DNA of 64,000 nt, taken from NCBI GenBank assembly GCA_941918925.1, contig OW799234.1:44546412-44610411 (forward strand), given 5' to 3'. Under the pieces are notes generated by a model that did no database searches, was not told where the DNA came from, and worked only from the letters and a program-made list of their open reading frames with translations. Every line of letters starts with the position of its first letter. Position 1 is the first letter of the stretch. The position numbers were made by a program, and so were the translations under genes. Below, one piece after another: positions 1 through 10,143 of this stretch. The DNA comes from Phyto melanocephala. Lineage: Eukaryota > Arthropoda > Insecta > Diptera > Rhinophoridae.

Positions 1-360
1 CAACCAATATAGATTTCAAATGAAAGGGCTTCACTACAAAATATAATGCAACCTAAAAAATGCAAAATTAAGTATGGCCGCCACTGCAAAATGGCGTAAA
101 ATTAGTTTATATACGACTCAAATCTAGTATTCGCAATAATGGTATCCAATCGGCCCAAAACTTTCTAAAATATGAACAAATAAACACGACTACCACTTGT
201 TTTTATCCTTACTATCCAGTAAAATCAAATATTAGTTCTAGGATAATTTATAGATAAGTACGTTTGCTACTATTTAGAGATATTACATGCCTCTTAGGCT
301 ATTTGTATTTGGACCAATCGGTCATTAATTCGTTATAAGTTATAGGCAAAAATAATTTTT
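1..360 (-). repeat. Family D interspersed repeat, copy 1
   Basis: Read on the minus strand, this stretch resembles the repeats near 8.3-9.7, 18.1-18.6 and 40.4-40.7 kb. Shared phrases are CGCCATTTTGCAGTGGCGGCC, then the AAGCCCTTTCATTTGA block, and further on a block about atatctctaaatagtagcaaa. No coding capacity, TIR or LTR is visible. The repeat is unclassified; recurrence within the window is the only evidence. Confidence 0.5.
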
Positions 361-1570
361 AAAAATATGTAGGTACCTACAGGTACATATGTATGTATAT
401 ATTTTTTTATTATATTAAGCTACTTATGCTCCTAACTTTTTCCACGTGTTAAAGACGCCAAATACAAGCCATAGTCTAGAAATTTTTTTCTGAGAAAAAC
501 TGAAAAATCATTTTGGAATTAACTGATTTAAGTACAAATATACAAGTGCTTCGGCGTTTTTCCTAAAATTTATAAACGAAAATCGATTTTTCCAGCTTGT
601 GGTCAACATAGAGAAGCGATATGGAAAAAAGGTCTTTCTAGCAGAATATATGTACCTATGTATGTAAACACAATAAAAAATTTAAAATCCATTATGGTGG
701 CCAAACACAAAAACACTGCAATGTCGATTCAACATGTTTTTTTATTTTTTGTTCTGTTACACACTTTCATATGACTTAAAATACTGAACCAATTAGTATA
801 TACAAACATACATATGTATGTATGCATGTACAAGGTCTATGAATAAGGTGTGTTGTACAAGAGTACATTGTATTTTATGTCGTGCATAATACAGTTCATT
901 TGAAGAAAAACAGTACATGAACTGCTAAAAGCAGTACGTCCACACCCCTCTTTTAATTTTCGAATTAACACCATTTTTAATTTAAAGCAATATATTAAAC
1001 AAATAACTTAAATTTATGTATCTATTAAGTAATATAAATACTTACATACATATGTATGTATATGTATGAGGAAAGCCTAAAATGCCGTCCCTTCAATGTA
1101 TTCCTCATTGTTTGAACAAAAATGGTTGACATCATACACACCCCTTTGAAGTATCACTAGCAATCATTTCGAACGGTTAAAGAATTAAAATGAAATAGTA
1201 GATACTATGGTTATTTGTTATTGCAGTCACACCACCGCTCTTGTTGTTGGCAATGTACAAACTAAACACTTGACAATTATTTTCTTAAGGGGAACTCAAG
1301 AGGGGAAGTTGCTGTATCACTGTGGTGAAATATTATAGTAGATAGTAAAAAGAGGTGGTTTATGTTGTTGATTTAATGTCATGGTTGTATTTTAATGTAC
1401 TATTTCGGTGTTAATAAAGGCCAGTTTAGACTATACATAATACAAGTCGTACGACACGTCAAAAATTCGTGTAGAATGAACATAGTAGAATAGTGTAAAA
1501 GCAAATTGTAATCCGTAGTAGAAAACATGAGAAAAAAGGGATGAAAATTCGACAAGCGGGCCGTATTTTT
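361..1570. other. Intergenic AT-rich sequence, nothing recognised
   Basis: I see no coding frame of substance, no terminal repeats and no RNA gene. It holds several CATACATATGTATG-type microsatellite runs (about 380-400, 800-830, 1040-1070), which are common in fly intergenic DNA. Confidence 0.5.
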
Positions 1571-1572
1571 TA

Positions 1573-1660
1573 ATTTTATAAATCATTTTAAAAAATGGAG
1601 CATTTTATAAATAGTTTTAAAAAAAGGAGCATTTTATGAATCGTTTTAAAAAATGGAGCA
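1573..1660. repeat. Short tandem repeat, 29-bp unit, about 3 copies
   Basis: The unit is attttataaatc followed by attttaaaaaatggagc, with small substitutions between copies (aaatcatttt, aaatagtttt, gaatcgtttt). It lies directly outside the long inverted repeat arm that starts near 1671. Confidence 0.75.
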
Positions 1661-1670
1661 TTTCATTATA

Positions 1671-1836
1671 TCAGAGGTGTATTTTTATGTAGTCATTGGC
1701 AAACACATTAAGGGGGTGCTAGCAATTCTACAACAATTGCAAGAACAACATGTATATATTTGATTGTGGTACACAGAGTAGAAGAAAATTGTTTGTTGTT
1801 TCTGTAGTTTTTGTAAAACTACAAACACCATAAATT
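1671..1836 (+). repeat. Left arm of a long-range inverted repeat
   Basis: This arm matches, in reverse complement, bases 6042-6190. Shared blocks include GAGGTGTATTTT, TCATTGGCAAA, CATTAAGGG, TTGCTAG, ACAACATGTA, AGAAGAAAAT and TTTGTTGTTTCTGTAG. The outer end reads CAGAGGTG here and CGGAGGTG (reverse complement) on the right. No matching target duplication was found, so this may be two copies of one MITE in opposite orientation rather than the ends of one 4.5-kb element. Confidence 0.6.
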
Positions 1837-1841
1837 GTTAT

Positions 1842-2262
1842 GCTATAAACACAATCAAGTCTACCGACCATCGACTACAAGATGTCAAAAATAGAATACA
1901 TGCATGCTTATGAGAATAATTCTTTTAGCCGCTACACGACTACACGGCTACTTTTGTAGCCCGTAGCCAACTTAGGCTAATTTCTATTTTTCTTGGCTAC
2001 AAAAAACAGATTAGTGCTGCCAATACAATAAATGCATGACATGGTGGTTTTAAAAACGCAATACATTAAATATCGCTATTAAAAACGCGAAAAACTATTA
2101 TAGTGGCACCATTGAAAAATAATAATCATCTGTTCATTTGTTTGTAGTTAGTGGTCGGTAGTCGTTAAAAGAATTAAGTAGCTGGCGACTTGGCTAATTT
2201 TGTAGCCAGCTACTTTTGTAGTCGGTAGTCGATGGTCGGTAGCCTTTGATTGTGTTTATAGC
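1842..2262. mobile_element. Fold-back MITE with about 38-bp inverted ends
   Basis: The left end starts GCTATAAACACAATCAA and continues into CTACCGACCATCGACTAC. The right end is its near-perfect reverse complement (GTAGTCGATGGTCGGTAG followed by TTGATTGTGTTTATAGC). The interior is rich in further copies of GTAGCC/GGCTAC and CGACTAC, so most of the element can fold on itself. It has no coding capacity. A target duplication is not clear, so the superfamily is unassigned. Confidence 0.7.
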
Positions 2263-2360
2263 TTTATACTCATCAAACAAATTAAAAAACAAAAGAAAAA
2301 AATAAAACAAAATATGGAAAAAATAACCAAAATTAAAAATTATTTTAATATTATTAAATA

Positions 2361-3233
2361 CTAGCCAAACCCGGCGCGCGTTGCTACGCCCCTTAATGAA
2401 TCAAAATGCATTCTGAATTTTTATTGAATATCAAGTGCAGAAACCTAAAAATTATAATTTTTTTTATGGGCGTAGCCCTGCCCACTTTTCTAATAAAGAA
2501 ATTGTAAAGTCATAACAGCTCAATATGTGTGCAAAGTTTCAGAAAAATCGATCCAGTGCAAGTACCTCAAAATTATAACTTTTTTTTATGGGCGTGGCCC
2601 TGCCCACTTTTCTAATCACAAAATTATAAAGTCATGACAGCCCAATATGTGTGCAAAGTTTCAGTAAAATCCGTCTATTGCAAGTACCTCAAAATAATAC
2701 CTATTTTTTATGGGCGTGGCACTGCCCACTTTTCTAGTCACAAAATTGTAAAGTCATGACAGCTTAGTGTGTGTGCAAAGTTTTAGAAAAATCGGTCCAG
2801 TGCAAGTACCTCAAACTTATAACTTTTTTTTATTGGCGTGGCCCTGCCCACTTTTCTAATCACGAAATTATAAAGTCATGACAGCTTAATATGTGTGCAA
2901 AGTTTCAGAAAAATCGGTCCAGTGCAAGTACCTCAATATTAAAACTTTTTTAGGGGCGTGGCCCCGCCCACTTTTCTTATCACGAAATTATTTAGTCATG
3001 ACAGCTCGATATGTGTGCAAAGTTTCAGAAAAATCCGTCAAGTGCAAGGTGCTAAAACTGATAACTAATTTTTATGGGCGTGACCCCGCCCACTCTTTTC
3101 CACCCATAAACACTCCCTGGTATGTGTCCAACAATTTGCCAAAGTTTGAGTCCGATCGGTTTTACAGTTTCGGAGTCTATAGCGAACACACACACACACA
3201 CACACACAGAGATTCACTTTTATATATATAGAT
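2361..3233 (+). repeat. Family A repeat, copy 1 (near full length)
   Basis: It starts at CTAGCCAAACCCGGCGCGCG and ends in a CA microsatellite, then TTCACTTTTATATATATAGAT. Between them a unit of 121-123 bp is iterated: gggcgtggc, cactgcccacttttctaatc, then atgtgtgcaaagtttcagaa and gtgcaagtacctcaaa. Unit starts lie near 2467, 2590, 2711, 2834, 2955 and 3076. Open frames through it are only the periodic unit read in one frame. The end resembles tails often seen in arthropod retroelements, but I cannot assign a class. Confidence 0.75.
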
Positions 3234-3248
3234 GTTATTTTTTTTCTT

Positions 3249-3515
3249 TTACAAAGTTTTTAAAAAAGTTTTGGCAGACCAGACATAATGGGAATCAATT
3301 TGATTTATGCACAATTCTTTTGATTGCATTACATTGTTAATTGTTTGGAACTCAAGCTTATTTCCAAATTTGCTTTTTATGAAACTAAGCAGTGAAAAAA
3401 TGCTTTCTGCAGCAGCTGAGCTATGTGGCAAAGACATTAAGTTTTGAACAAAATAAATAAGTTCTTCGAAAAACTTTTCGTTCATTGCAATTTGAAACAT
3501 AAATATCAAATACAT
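3249..3515 (-). pseudogene. hAT transposase C-terminal (dimerisation) fragment
   Basis: An 88-codon minus-strand frame contains LPHSSAAAESIFSLLSFIKS followed by a K-x-x-NKLEFQTINNVM segment. This matches the hAT dimerisation domain pattern (LP-x-SSA-x-ER-x-FS, then N-RL-x-x-x-T-x-x-x-L). The usual AER glutamate-arginine pair is AES here. No upstream catalytic part is present on this strand; family A lies next to it at the other end. It is a decayed fragment of a hAT element, distinct in sequence from the one at 25.2-25.5 kb. Confidence 0.7.
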
Positions 3516-3519
3516 AATG

Positions 3520-4180
3520 TATATACTTATTAAAATTTTAGTGAGAAGTAACCAAAATCAAAAAAAAGGTACACATCTACACATCAGAAAAAAATAACCA
3601 ATTTTGGTTAAAAGTAACCAAAACGGCAACGCTGCTTCTGATGTAAGGTCAAACATGTGTGATGCTGAAAAGCTGGACAAAATTATTAAACGTGGTTTTT
3701 TAATTAAAAGTTTTAATTTTTTTTATAGTTTTATGATATAAAAAGTCTAGTGGCAGATTTTGAAAAAGTTAAACTGCGCAACAAAAAAAAATTTTCCTAC
3801 CCTAGAAATAAAAGTATGTGGACTATATGGATTTTGATGCCCTTAATTCCAATCTGTTTTTCGTTTTTCTTTAGTACGTAAGGATTTTCTTTTAAAGGTG
3901 TGGTATATTTCACCCCCAAAATCGTTGGGGTGCCTAATATATTTTGTCATTACTTGAAAACGGGTTCTCCGATTTTAATAGCAGGAGGATCAGAAGATGC
4001 ACAGGAAAATTTTGCTTAAACCACCCAAACTTATTTCTTTTCTATTACTATTTCGGAGTTATTAAAAATTTATTGGCGAAAAAAAATTTCCTAAAAAATT
4101 CGTAATCTGGTCTTAATTAATGAATTCTCTCCGTACTCAAGAAAATGAGAGCAAAAGTATAATATAAATTTTTTTGCGTT
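3520..4180. other. Unassigned AT-rich sequence
   Basis: No gene or repeat boundary is recognised. A CATCAGAA ... TTCTGATG pair lies at about 3582-3642 around a segment rich in AACCAAAA/TTGGTT, too short to classify. Confidence 0.4.
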
Positions 4181-4439
4181 TTACCACTGTTGGTAAAAGT
4201 GGCACAATCGTTCCATTTTTGGCACTATTTATTGTTTAATGGCACGCTCAATAAAATTTTGGCACTTTTTCAACAATTAAAAAAATATAATTTTTCTTAT
4301 TTCTTAAGAATATATTTTTTTATTTAAAAGAAATAAATTCTTTTTCTCCCTGTTGTAAATACTAAAATGCGAAATTACGGATTGCACAGTATCAAAACAA
4401 TTGGCCATTTTAGTACTTTTATATGTTGGAAAATGTGTT

Positions 4440-4670
4440 GATCGATTTTTGACATTAGTTCAAGTACCTGATGGTTCCGCTCAATCGATTTGAAATGCTA
4501 TTATGAACGTTCTACAGGATAATGAAATTCTTATAAAAAATTTAATCGGATAATTGTTCGGTTATGATTGGAAAGAATAATGGTGTGCAGGATCTGCTTA
4601 AAGAAGTTCAACCAAATGTGTTCATTAATGGTTGTATCTGCCACAATTTGAATTTAGCGTCAGGCTTCAG
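4440..4670 (+). pseudogene. hAT transposase fragment (around second catalytic region)
   Basis: In two adjoining frames the sequence reads DRFLTLVQVPDGSAQSI, then NAIMNVLQDNEILIKNLIG, then VMIGKNNGVQDLLKE and CICHNLNLASGF. This matches the hAT core, where a phrase like YASDGCNVMMGKNN-SV is followed by the CICHSLALVS block. A stop and a frameshift break it at about 4493 and 4552. The piece ends at TTCAG/GTAAAC, a plausible 5' splice site. It is clearly non-functional. The element type resembles the ZBED/SCAND3-like hATs, though that subgrouping is inference. Confidence 0.65.
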
Positions 4671-4845
4671 GTAAACACTTTATCATCATTTATTCAATCT
4701 AAGGATTAAAATTAAAATCCAACTCAAAATGTTATGATAGTGATGTCTTTAAAATGATTACCCAAACAAATGTTACAAATACAATTTTTGTAAACGAGGC
4801 TTTACTAGAGTTTTATAACTATTTATATTTTATTTATCAATGTAT

Positions 4846-5270
4846 TAATTAATGAATCGAAATGCATTCTGAATTTTAATTGAATATCAAGTGCAAAAAC
4901 CTAAATATTATAATTTTTTTATGGGCGTGGCATTGCCCACTTTTCTAATCACGAAATTGTAAAGTCATAACAGCTCAATACGTGTGCAAAGTTTCAGAAT
5001 AATCGGTCCAGTGCAAGTACCTCAAAATTATACCTTTTTTTATGGGCGTGGCACTTCACACTTTTCTAATCACGAAATTATTTAGTCATGACAGCTCGAT
5101 ATGTGTGCAAAGTTTCAGAAAATCGGTCTGGTGCAAGTACCTCAAAATTATAACCTTTTTTTATGGGCGTGGCCCTGCCCATTTTTCTAATCACGAAATT
5201 ATATGGTTGTGACAGCTTAGTATGTGTGCAAAGTTTCATAAAAATCGGTCCAGTGCAAGTACCTCAAAAT
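4846..5270 (+). repeat. Family A repeat, copy 2 (5'-truncated)
   Basis: It begins inside the TTAATGAATCGAAATGCATT block, without the CTAGCCAAACCCGG start, and runs through about three 120-bp units. It abuts copy 3 directly. Confidence 0.7.
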
Positions 5271-5641
5271 TAGCCAAACCCGGCGCGCGTTGCTACGCCC
5301 CTTAATGAATCGAAATGCATTCTGAATTTTAATTGAATATCAAGTGCAAAAACCTAAAAATTATAATTTTTTATACGCGTGGCATTGCCCACTTTTCTAA
5401 TCAAGAAATTGTAAAGTCGTAACAGCTCAATATGTGTGCAAAGTTTCAGAAAAATCGGTCAAGTGCAAGTAGCTAAAAATGATAACTAATTTTTATGGGC
5501 GTGATCCCGCCCACTTTTTTTCACCCATAAACACTCCCTGGTATGTGTCCAACAACTTACCAAAGTTTGAGTCCGATCGGTTTTACAGTTTCGGAGTCTA
5601 TAGCCAACACACACACAGAGTTTCACTTTTATATATATAGA
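5271..5641 (+). repeat. Family A repeat, copy 3
   Basis: It restarts with TAGCCAAACCCGGCGCGCGT and has the standard end (cacacacacagagtttcac then TTTTATATATATAGA). It has fewer internal units than copy 1. Confidence 0.7.
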
Positions 5642-6041
5642 AGAAGATATCTGTGTAAATTATTTAAATATTGAAGTGTGAAATTTTTTTGTACATAATA
5701 ATACAACTGAATAAATGGATTTAATTTTTTTAAATATGTAGAAATGTGTATATACTTGTTATGGCACTTTTTACGATGTTTTGGCACTTTTTAGCTAAAA
5801 TTTTGGCACAAGAAATTCACACCGGTTTACACTATTAGTGTAAAGTAGAAACAAAGTAGAACGATTTAGAAAAACAAAGTAAGAATCCAATTTACACAAA
5901 AAATTACAATCTTAAGTACAAAAAATAATAAAGAATATCTTCTTTTCAATTAAATAAGGTGCTTTGCTTTTTTTACAAGGATACAATTTTAGTTTTATTC
6001 TATTTCTTTTGTTTTTGAATGTTTGATGAATATGAATATGG

Positions 6042-6190
6042 TGTTTGTAGTTCTACAGAAACAACAAACCATTTTCTTCTACGCGTGCAACAAAATCAAA
6101 AAAATTTACATGTTGTTTTTGCAATAGTTGTACAAATACTAGCAACCCTTAATGATTTTGCCAATGAATACATTAAAATACACCTCCGAT
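6042..6190 (-). repeat. Right arm of the long-range inverted repeat
   Basis: Reverse complement of the arm at 1671-1836; see that entry. It lies just upstream of the first family B Helentron. The 5851-6041 stretch before it shows nothing else recognisable. Confidence 0.6.
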
Positions 6191-6248
6191 CTTTTTGATT
6201 GGGTGGAGACATGGTACAATTATCAGGTAGCCTCACTAAAACAGCTGA

Positions 6249-8279
6249 TTTTTATCCCCACCACCAAAAAAATGGTGGGGGTGTATTCATTTTGTCGTTC
6301 CGTTTGTAACACATCGAAATATCCATTTTAGACCCCATAAAGTATATATATTCTGAATCAGGGTTTGATTTGATGACGATCTAGCTATGTCCGTCTGTCT
6401 GTCCGTCTGTTGAAAGCACGATAGAGGTCGCACCGAAAAAGCTAGGAGGCTCAAATTTTGCCAGAATCTTTCTTATAGACACGGTTTCTTTTTGGTGGTA
6501 TATCGGAATATTAGGAAGTGAGTTATAGCTCGGAACGTAAGAGTAGGTCGAAAAAACCGTGTCCTACGAACATCGAATAAAATGGAATTGTGTCCAAACG
6601 CATTAACGTAGACTCATGAAACTTCGAATATATATTTCCTGAGTAAAAACAATATGTTTCCCCGAAAATCATCTAAATCTATGCATTAGAAAAGGAGTTA
6701 TCGATCAAAATGTACGAAAATTTATACCGCACAGTGTATTTTTCGGTATATTTAAAAACAAAAACGTCATAAAAGCAACAAAATTAAATGTACGACTCTG
6801 AAATTTTGCACACTTTGCTTTTTGGTGAGAGGCTTTTTTTTAACGGAAAATCAATGTGCCACGCCCACCTCCCATATAACGTTTTACCTAAAATTCATAT
6901 AATTTCTCTATTAATAAAGATTTTGGAATAATAAAGGGCTATATTGAAACATCTAAAATGTACTCATTCGCAAAAATAACTTTGACACGCCTACTATAAC
7001 GCCCACTTTTCACGTTATCTACCGTTAATGAAATTTAAAAGCTCATAAAACCGCCAAAATTTGATGTATGATGATCAAATTTGCTGCGTATATCCCCCTA
7101 GGCAGTGTCATTATTGTACAAAAAAATTAAGGTGACACGCCCACTTTTACGCCCACCTCCCATATAACGTTTTACCTAAAATTCATATAATTTCTTTATT
7201 AATAAAGATTTTGGAATAATAAAGGGCTATATTGAAACATCTAAAATGTACTCATTCGTAAAAATAACTTTGACACGCCTACTATAACGCCCAATTTTCA
7301 CGTTATCTACCGTTAATGAAATGTTAAAGCTCATAAAACCGACAAAATTAGAGGTATGATGAGGAAATTTGCTACCTATATCCTTCTAATCAATGTGTTT
7401 GTGCCAAAAAGTTTAGGTGACACGCCCACTATAACGCCTACCTCCCATATAACGGGTTTTCTTAAATTTATGTAATTTCTCTATTGACAAAGTTTTTGGG
7501 AAAATAAAGGACTATATTGAAATATCTAAGTTGTATTTATTAGCAGTAACTTTATTGACACGCCTACTTTAACACCCACTTTCATTGAAAGACTACATTT
7601 GCAAAAGCATTTTAGTAGCATATCGAAGTTATAAAGGGTGGTTAAATTTTAAGGACCAATGTTGACTTTAAATAAAACACAAATTATTTATTTACAATGT
7701 TTATTATTATTTCTTATATTATTATTATTTCTTTTTGTAATTGTAATATTTGTATGGTTCAATTATGTATTTAACAAAATATCGGCCAAATGGCCCCCCA
7801 TCCTTTGCGCCACTCCTCTATCTGATGACAATGTTGATGCTCAATTGTTAGGCATGATGATGAGGCGAGGTTGACTGCTCTTTTGACACATTCAAATTGC
7901 AATTCTCCCGATGGTGGACGAATTTGAACGATTAACATTAAAAGAATTACGAAGTGCACAAAATGCATTTTGATTTGAACGCCCATTTTTATAAAAAACC
8001 TGAATAACTTTAAAGCGTTGCTCATTTGCGTATCTTTCGACGGATCAAATTGAGTAAGTTTGAGATTGAGAAATGTCAAGTGAAATGTAGAAAACAAATT
8101 TAAAGACTAGGTGTAGTTCACCTTCAAAATGGGCCCTTAAAATTTAACCACCCTCTACAAATAAAGTGATGCATATTTTATTATAAAGAGATTATTCCAT
8201 AATAATTAACAAAATAATAAATATTGTGCTTTAAATTTACACAAAATTGGTGGTGGGTATAAAAGTGCTCTTACTTGTT
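6249..8279 (+). mobile_element. Helentron-type non-autonomous element, family B, copy 1
   Basis: It starts at TTTTTATCCCCACCACC, a 5' subterminal inverted repeat forming a hairpin with GGTGGGGGT. The shared DINE-1/INE-1-like body follows: GACCCCATAAAGTATATATA, the GTCCGTCTGTC run, and tandem 300-bp blocks rich in gacacgcccac / cctcccatataacg. It ends GGTGGTGGGTATAAAA then GTGCTCTTACTTGTT. The 3' hairpin found in other copies (ATTCGGC-ACA-GCCGAAT) is missing. A mariner derivative is nested at 7634-8155. Assignment to DINE/Helentron elements rests on resemblance to known Drosophila INE-1 organisation. Confidence 0.8.
7634..8155 (-). mobile_element. Nested mariner-like element, internally deleted
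   Basis: TIRs are AAGGGTGGTTAAATTTTAAG on the left and, reverse complemented, GAGGGTGGTTAAATTTTAAG on the right. The flanking target is TA/TA. The minus strand keeps a transposase remnant: the N-terminal helix-turn-helix near the right end (NGRSNQNAF-type phrase in one frame) and the C-terminal end near the left, with the catalytic middle missing. The paralogous B copy at 34411-35358 lacks it (gttaTAcaaataaag), which proves the insertion and its TA duplication. Confidence 0.85.
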
Positions 8280-8433
8280 ATTTCTGACGCCATCCTTGAT
8301 TTTGAATTTTTACCTAGTTAACTGTATTCTACAAGTCAAGTCCTTTCGTTTGATACCCATATTGATGGGATTGAAAAAATTTGATCCGCCATTTTGTTTT
8401 AGATGCCATCTTTGATTTTACATTTATTAAATA
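8280..8433 (+). repeat. Family D repeat, copy 2, left part
   Basis: It contains the CTGTATTCTACAAGTCAAGT and CATATTGATGGGATT blocks and then GATGCCATCTTTGATTTTA, as in the uninterrupted copy near 40.4 kb. Family A copy 4 interrupts it. Confidence 0.6.
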
Positions 8434-9302
8434 CTAGCCAAACCCGGCGCGCGTTGCTACGCCCCTTAATGAATCGAAATGCATTCTGAATTTTAATTGA
8501 ATATCAAGTGCAAAAACCTAAAAATTATAATTTTTTTATGGGCGTGGCATTTCCCACTTCTCTAGTCACGAAATTGTAAAGTCATAACAGCTTAATATGT
8601 GTGCAAAGTTTCAGAAGAATCGGACCAGTGCAAGTATCTCAAAATTAAAATTTTTTTTTATGGGCGTGGCCTTGCCCACTTTTCTAATCACGAAATCGTA
8701 AAGTCATAATAGCTCAATATGTGTGCAAAGTTTCAGAATAATCGGTCCAGTGCAAGTACCTCAAAATGATACCTTTTTTTTATGGGCGGGGCACTGCCCA
8801 CTTTTCTAATCTTGAAATTATTAAGTCATGACAGCTCAATATGTGTGCAAAGTTTCAGAAAAATCGGTCTGGTGCAAGTACCTCAAAATTATAGCCTTTT
8901 TTATGGGAGTGGCTCCGCCCACTTTTTTAATCACGAAGTTATAAAGTCACGACAGCTTAATATGTGTGCAAAGTTTTAGAAAAATCGGTCCAGTGCTAGT
9001 ACCTCAAAGTTAAAACTTTTTTAGGGGCGTGGCCCCGCCCACTTTTCTTATCACGAAATTATTTAGTCATGACAGCTCGATATGTGTGCAAAGTTTCAGA
9101 AAAATCGGTCAAGTGCAAGTAGCTAAAACTGTTAACTAATTTTTTATGGGCGTGGCCCCGCCCACTTTTTTTCATCCATAAACACTCCCCGGTATGTGTA
9201 CAACAATATACCAAAGTTTGAGCCCGATCGGTTTTACAGTTTCAGAGTCTATAGCTAACACACACACACACACACACAGAGTTTCACTTTTATATATATA
9301 GA
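8434..9302 (+). repeat. Family A repeat, copy 4, inserted in family D
   Basis: Near full length, from CTAGCCAAACCCGGCGCGCG to the CA tract and TTTTATATATATAGAT. Six 120-bp units are visible. Both sides are family D sequence that is contiguous near 40.42 kb, and GATTTTA occurs at both junctions, a possible short target duplication. Confidence 0.75.
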
Positions 9303-9735
9303 TTTTACTGTATTCTACTGGTCAAGCTCTTTCATTTGGTGCCAACATTAAGGAGGTTCAAGAAGTTATATATAAAAATATCAGTTTTGATCCATATATA
9401 TAAATTTATTGTCCGCCATTTTGTAGTGGTGGCCAACATGAATTTTAATCTTTTTTATAGTGCTTATATTGCGCTAGTCAAGTCCTTTCAGATGATACCA
9501 ATATTGACTCTCTCGATTGTCTAGAAGCTGAAAAAAATTGATTTTCGTTTGTAAATTTTTGGAATATATATTTTAAAAAAATTGTCTATAACTTAACCGA
9601 TTAGAGTCCGCTTTATCTAAAGTTTTTCGCGAATATCTCTAGAGGCATATTATATCTACAAATAGTAGCAAAGGTACCTATAAATTATTCCATGGCTGAA
9701 AAATTATAATTTTGGTGGTAAAAACAGAGGCAGTC
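9303..9735 (+). repeat. Family D repeat, copy 2, right part
   Basis: It resumes at ACTGTATTCTACTGGTCAAG and continues with the GTCCGCCATTTTGTAGTG block and a stretch resembling, in reverse, bases 150-360. Confidence 0.6.
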
Positions 9736-9995
9736 GTGTTTATTTGCTCATATCTCAGAAAGTTATAGGGCGATTGTGCTAAATTTCAATAGCGATTCAT
9801 TCTTGGATATTTCCAAAAGATTGATATCATACACAGATCTGAGGAACATATAGTTGCTTCTAAAAGTTGATTTCAACCAACACACGGACAGACGGACAGA
9901 CAGTTAGGGCTTAATCGACTCCTATATTCGTAAGTTTTCAGAAAATATTCACTTAATGGGGTTGGAAATGAAAATTGTAAAAATTACAGCGAAAA
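9736..9995 (-). mobile_element. Helentron family C fragment
   Basis: The reverse complement matches the 5' half of family C: the GACCCCATTAAGTG-like block, the GTCTGTCCGTCTGTCCGTGT run, GGTTGAAATCAACTTTTAGA, and the block about CTCAGATCTGTGTATGATAT. Both ends are missing. Confidence 0.7.
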
Positions 9996-10143
9996 GTCAC
10001 GTTATTATCCCGACGAAAGTATCGTTTGAGTTCAGAAAATGAGCGCATATTACGCCTTTTTAATCGCACAGTACAGTCGAAAGTGTCGAATTTGATTAAA
10101 CAATTAAAAAATGCTGGTGGGGATACAACGAATAAAATCGTAC

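Larger units (their letters stand above)
4190..5850 (+). mobile_element. Decayed hAT element with TTTTGGCAC subterminal motifs, interrupted by family A
   Basis: Both ends carry clusters of the motif TTTTGGCAC/GTGCCAAAA (4197-4270 on the left, 5762-5815 on the right), as expected of hAT subterminal transposase-binding repeats. A coding remnant lies at 4440-4670. A block of family A (about 4846-5641) sits inside. The exact ends and target duplication could not be fixed. Confidence 0.5.

Noticed and set aside
2893..3340. Two overlapping open frames with repeated MCKVSEKS-like phrases
   Set aside because: They are the 121-123 bp family A unit read in one frame, ending in the CA microsatellite; not a gene.
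7659..7874. 71-codon hydrophobic frame resembling a membrane segment
   Set aside because: It lies antisense to the mariner remnant nested in Helentron B and consists of T-rich element sequence.
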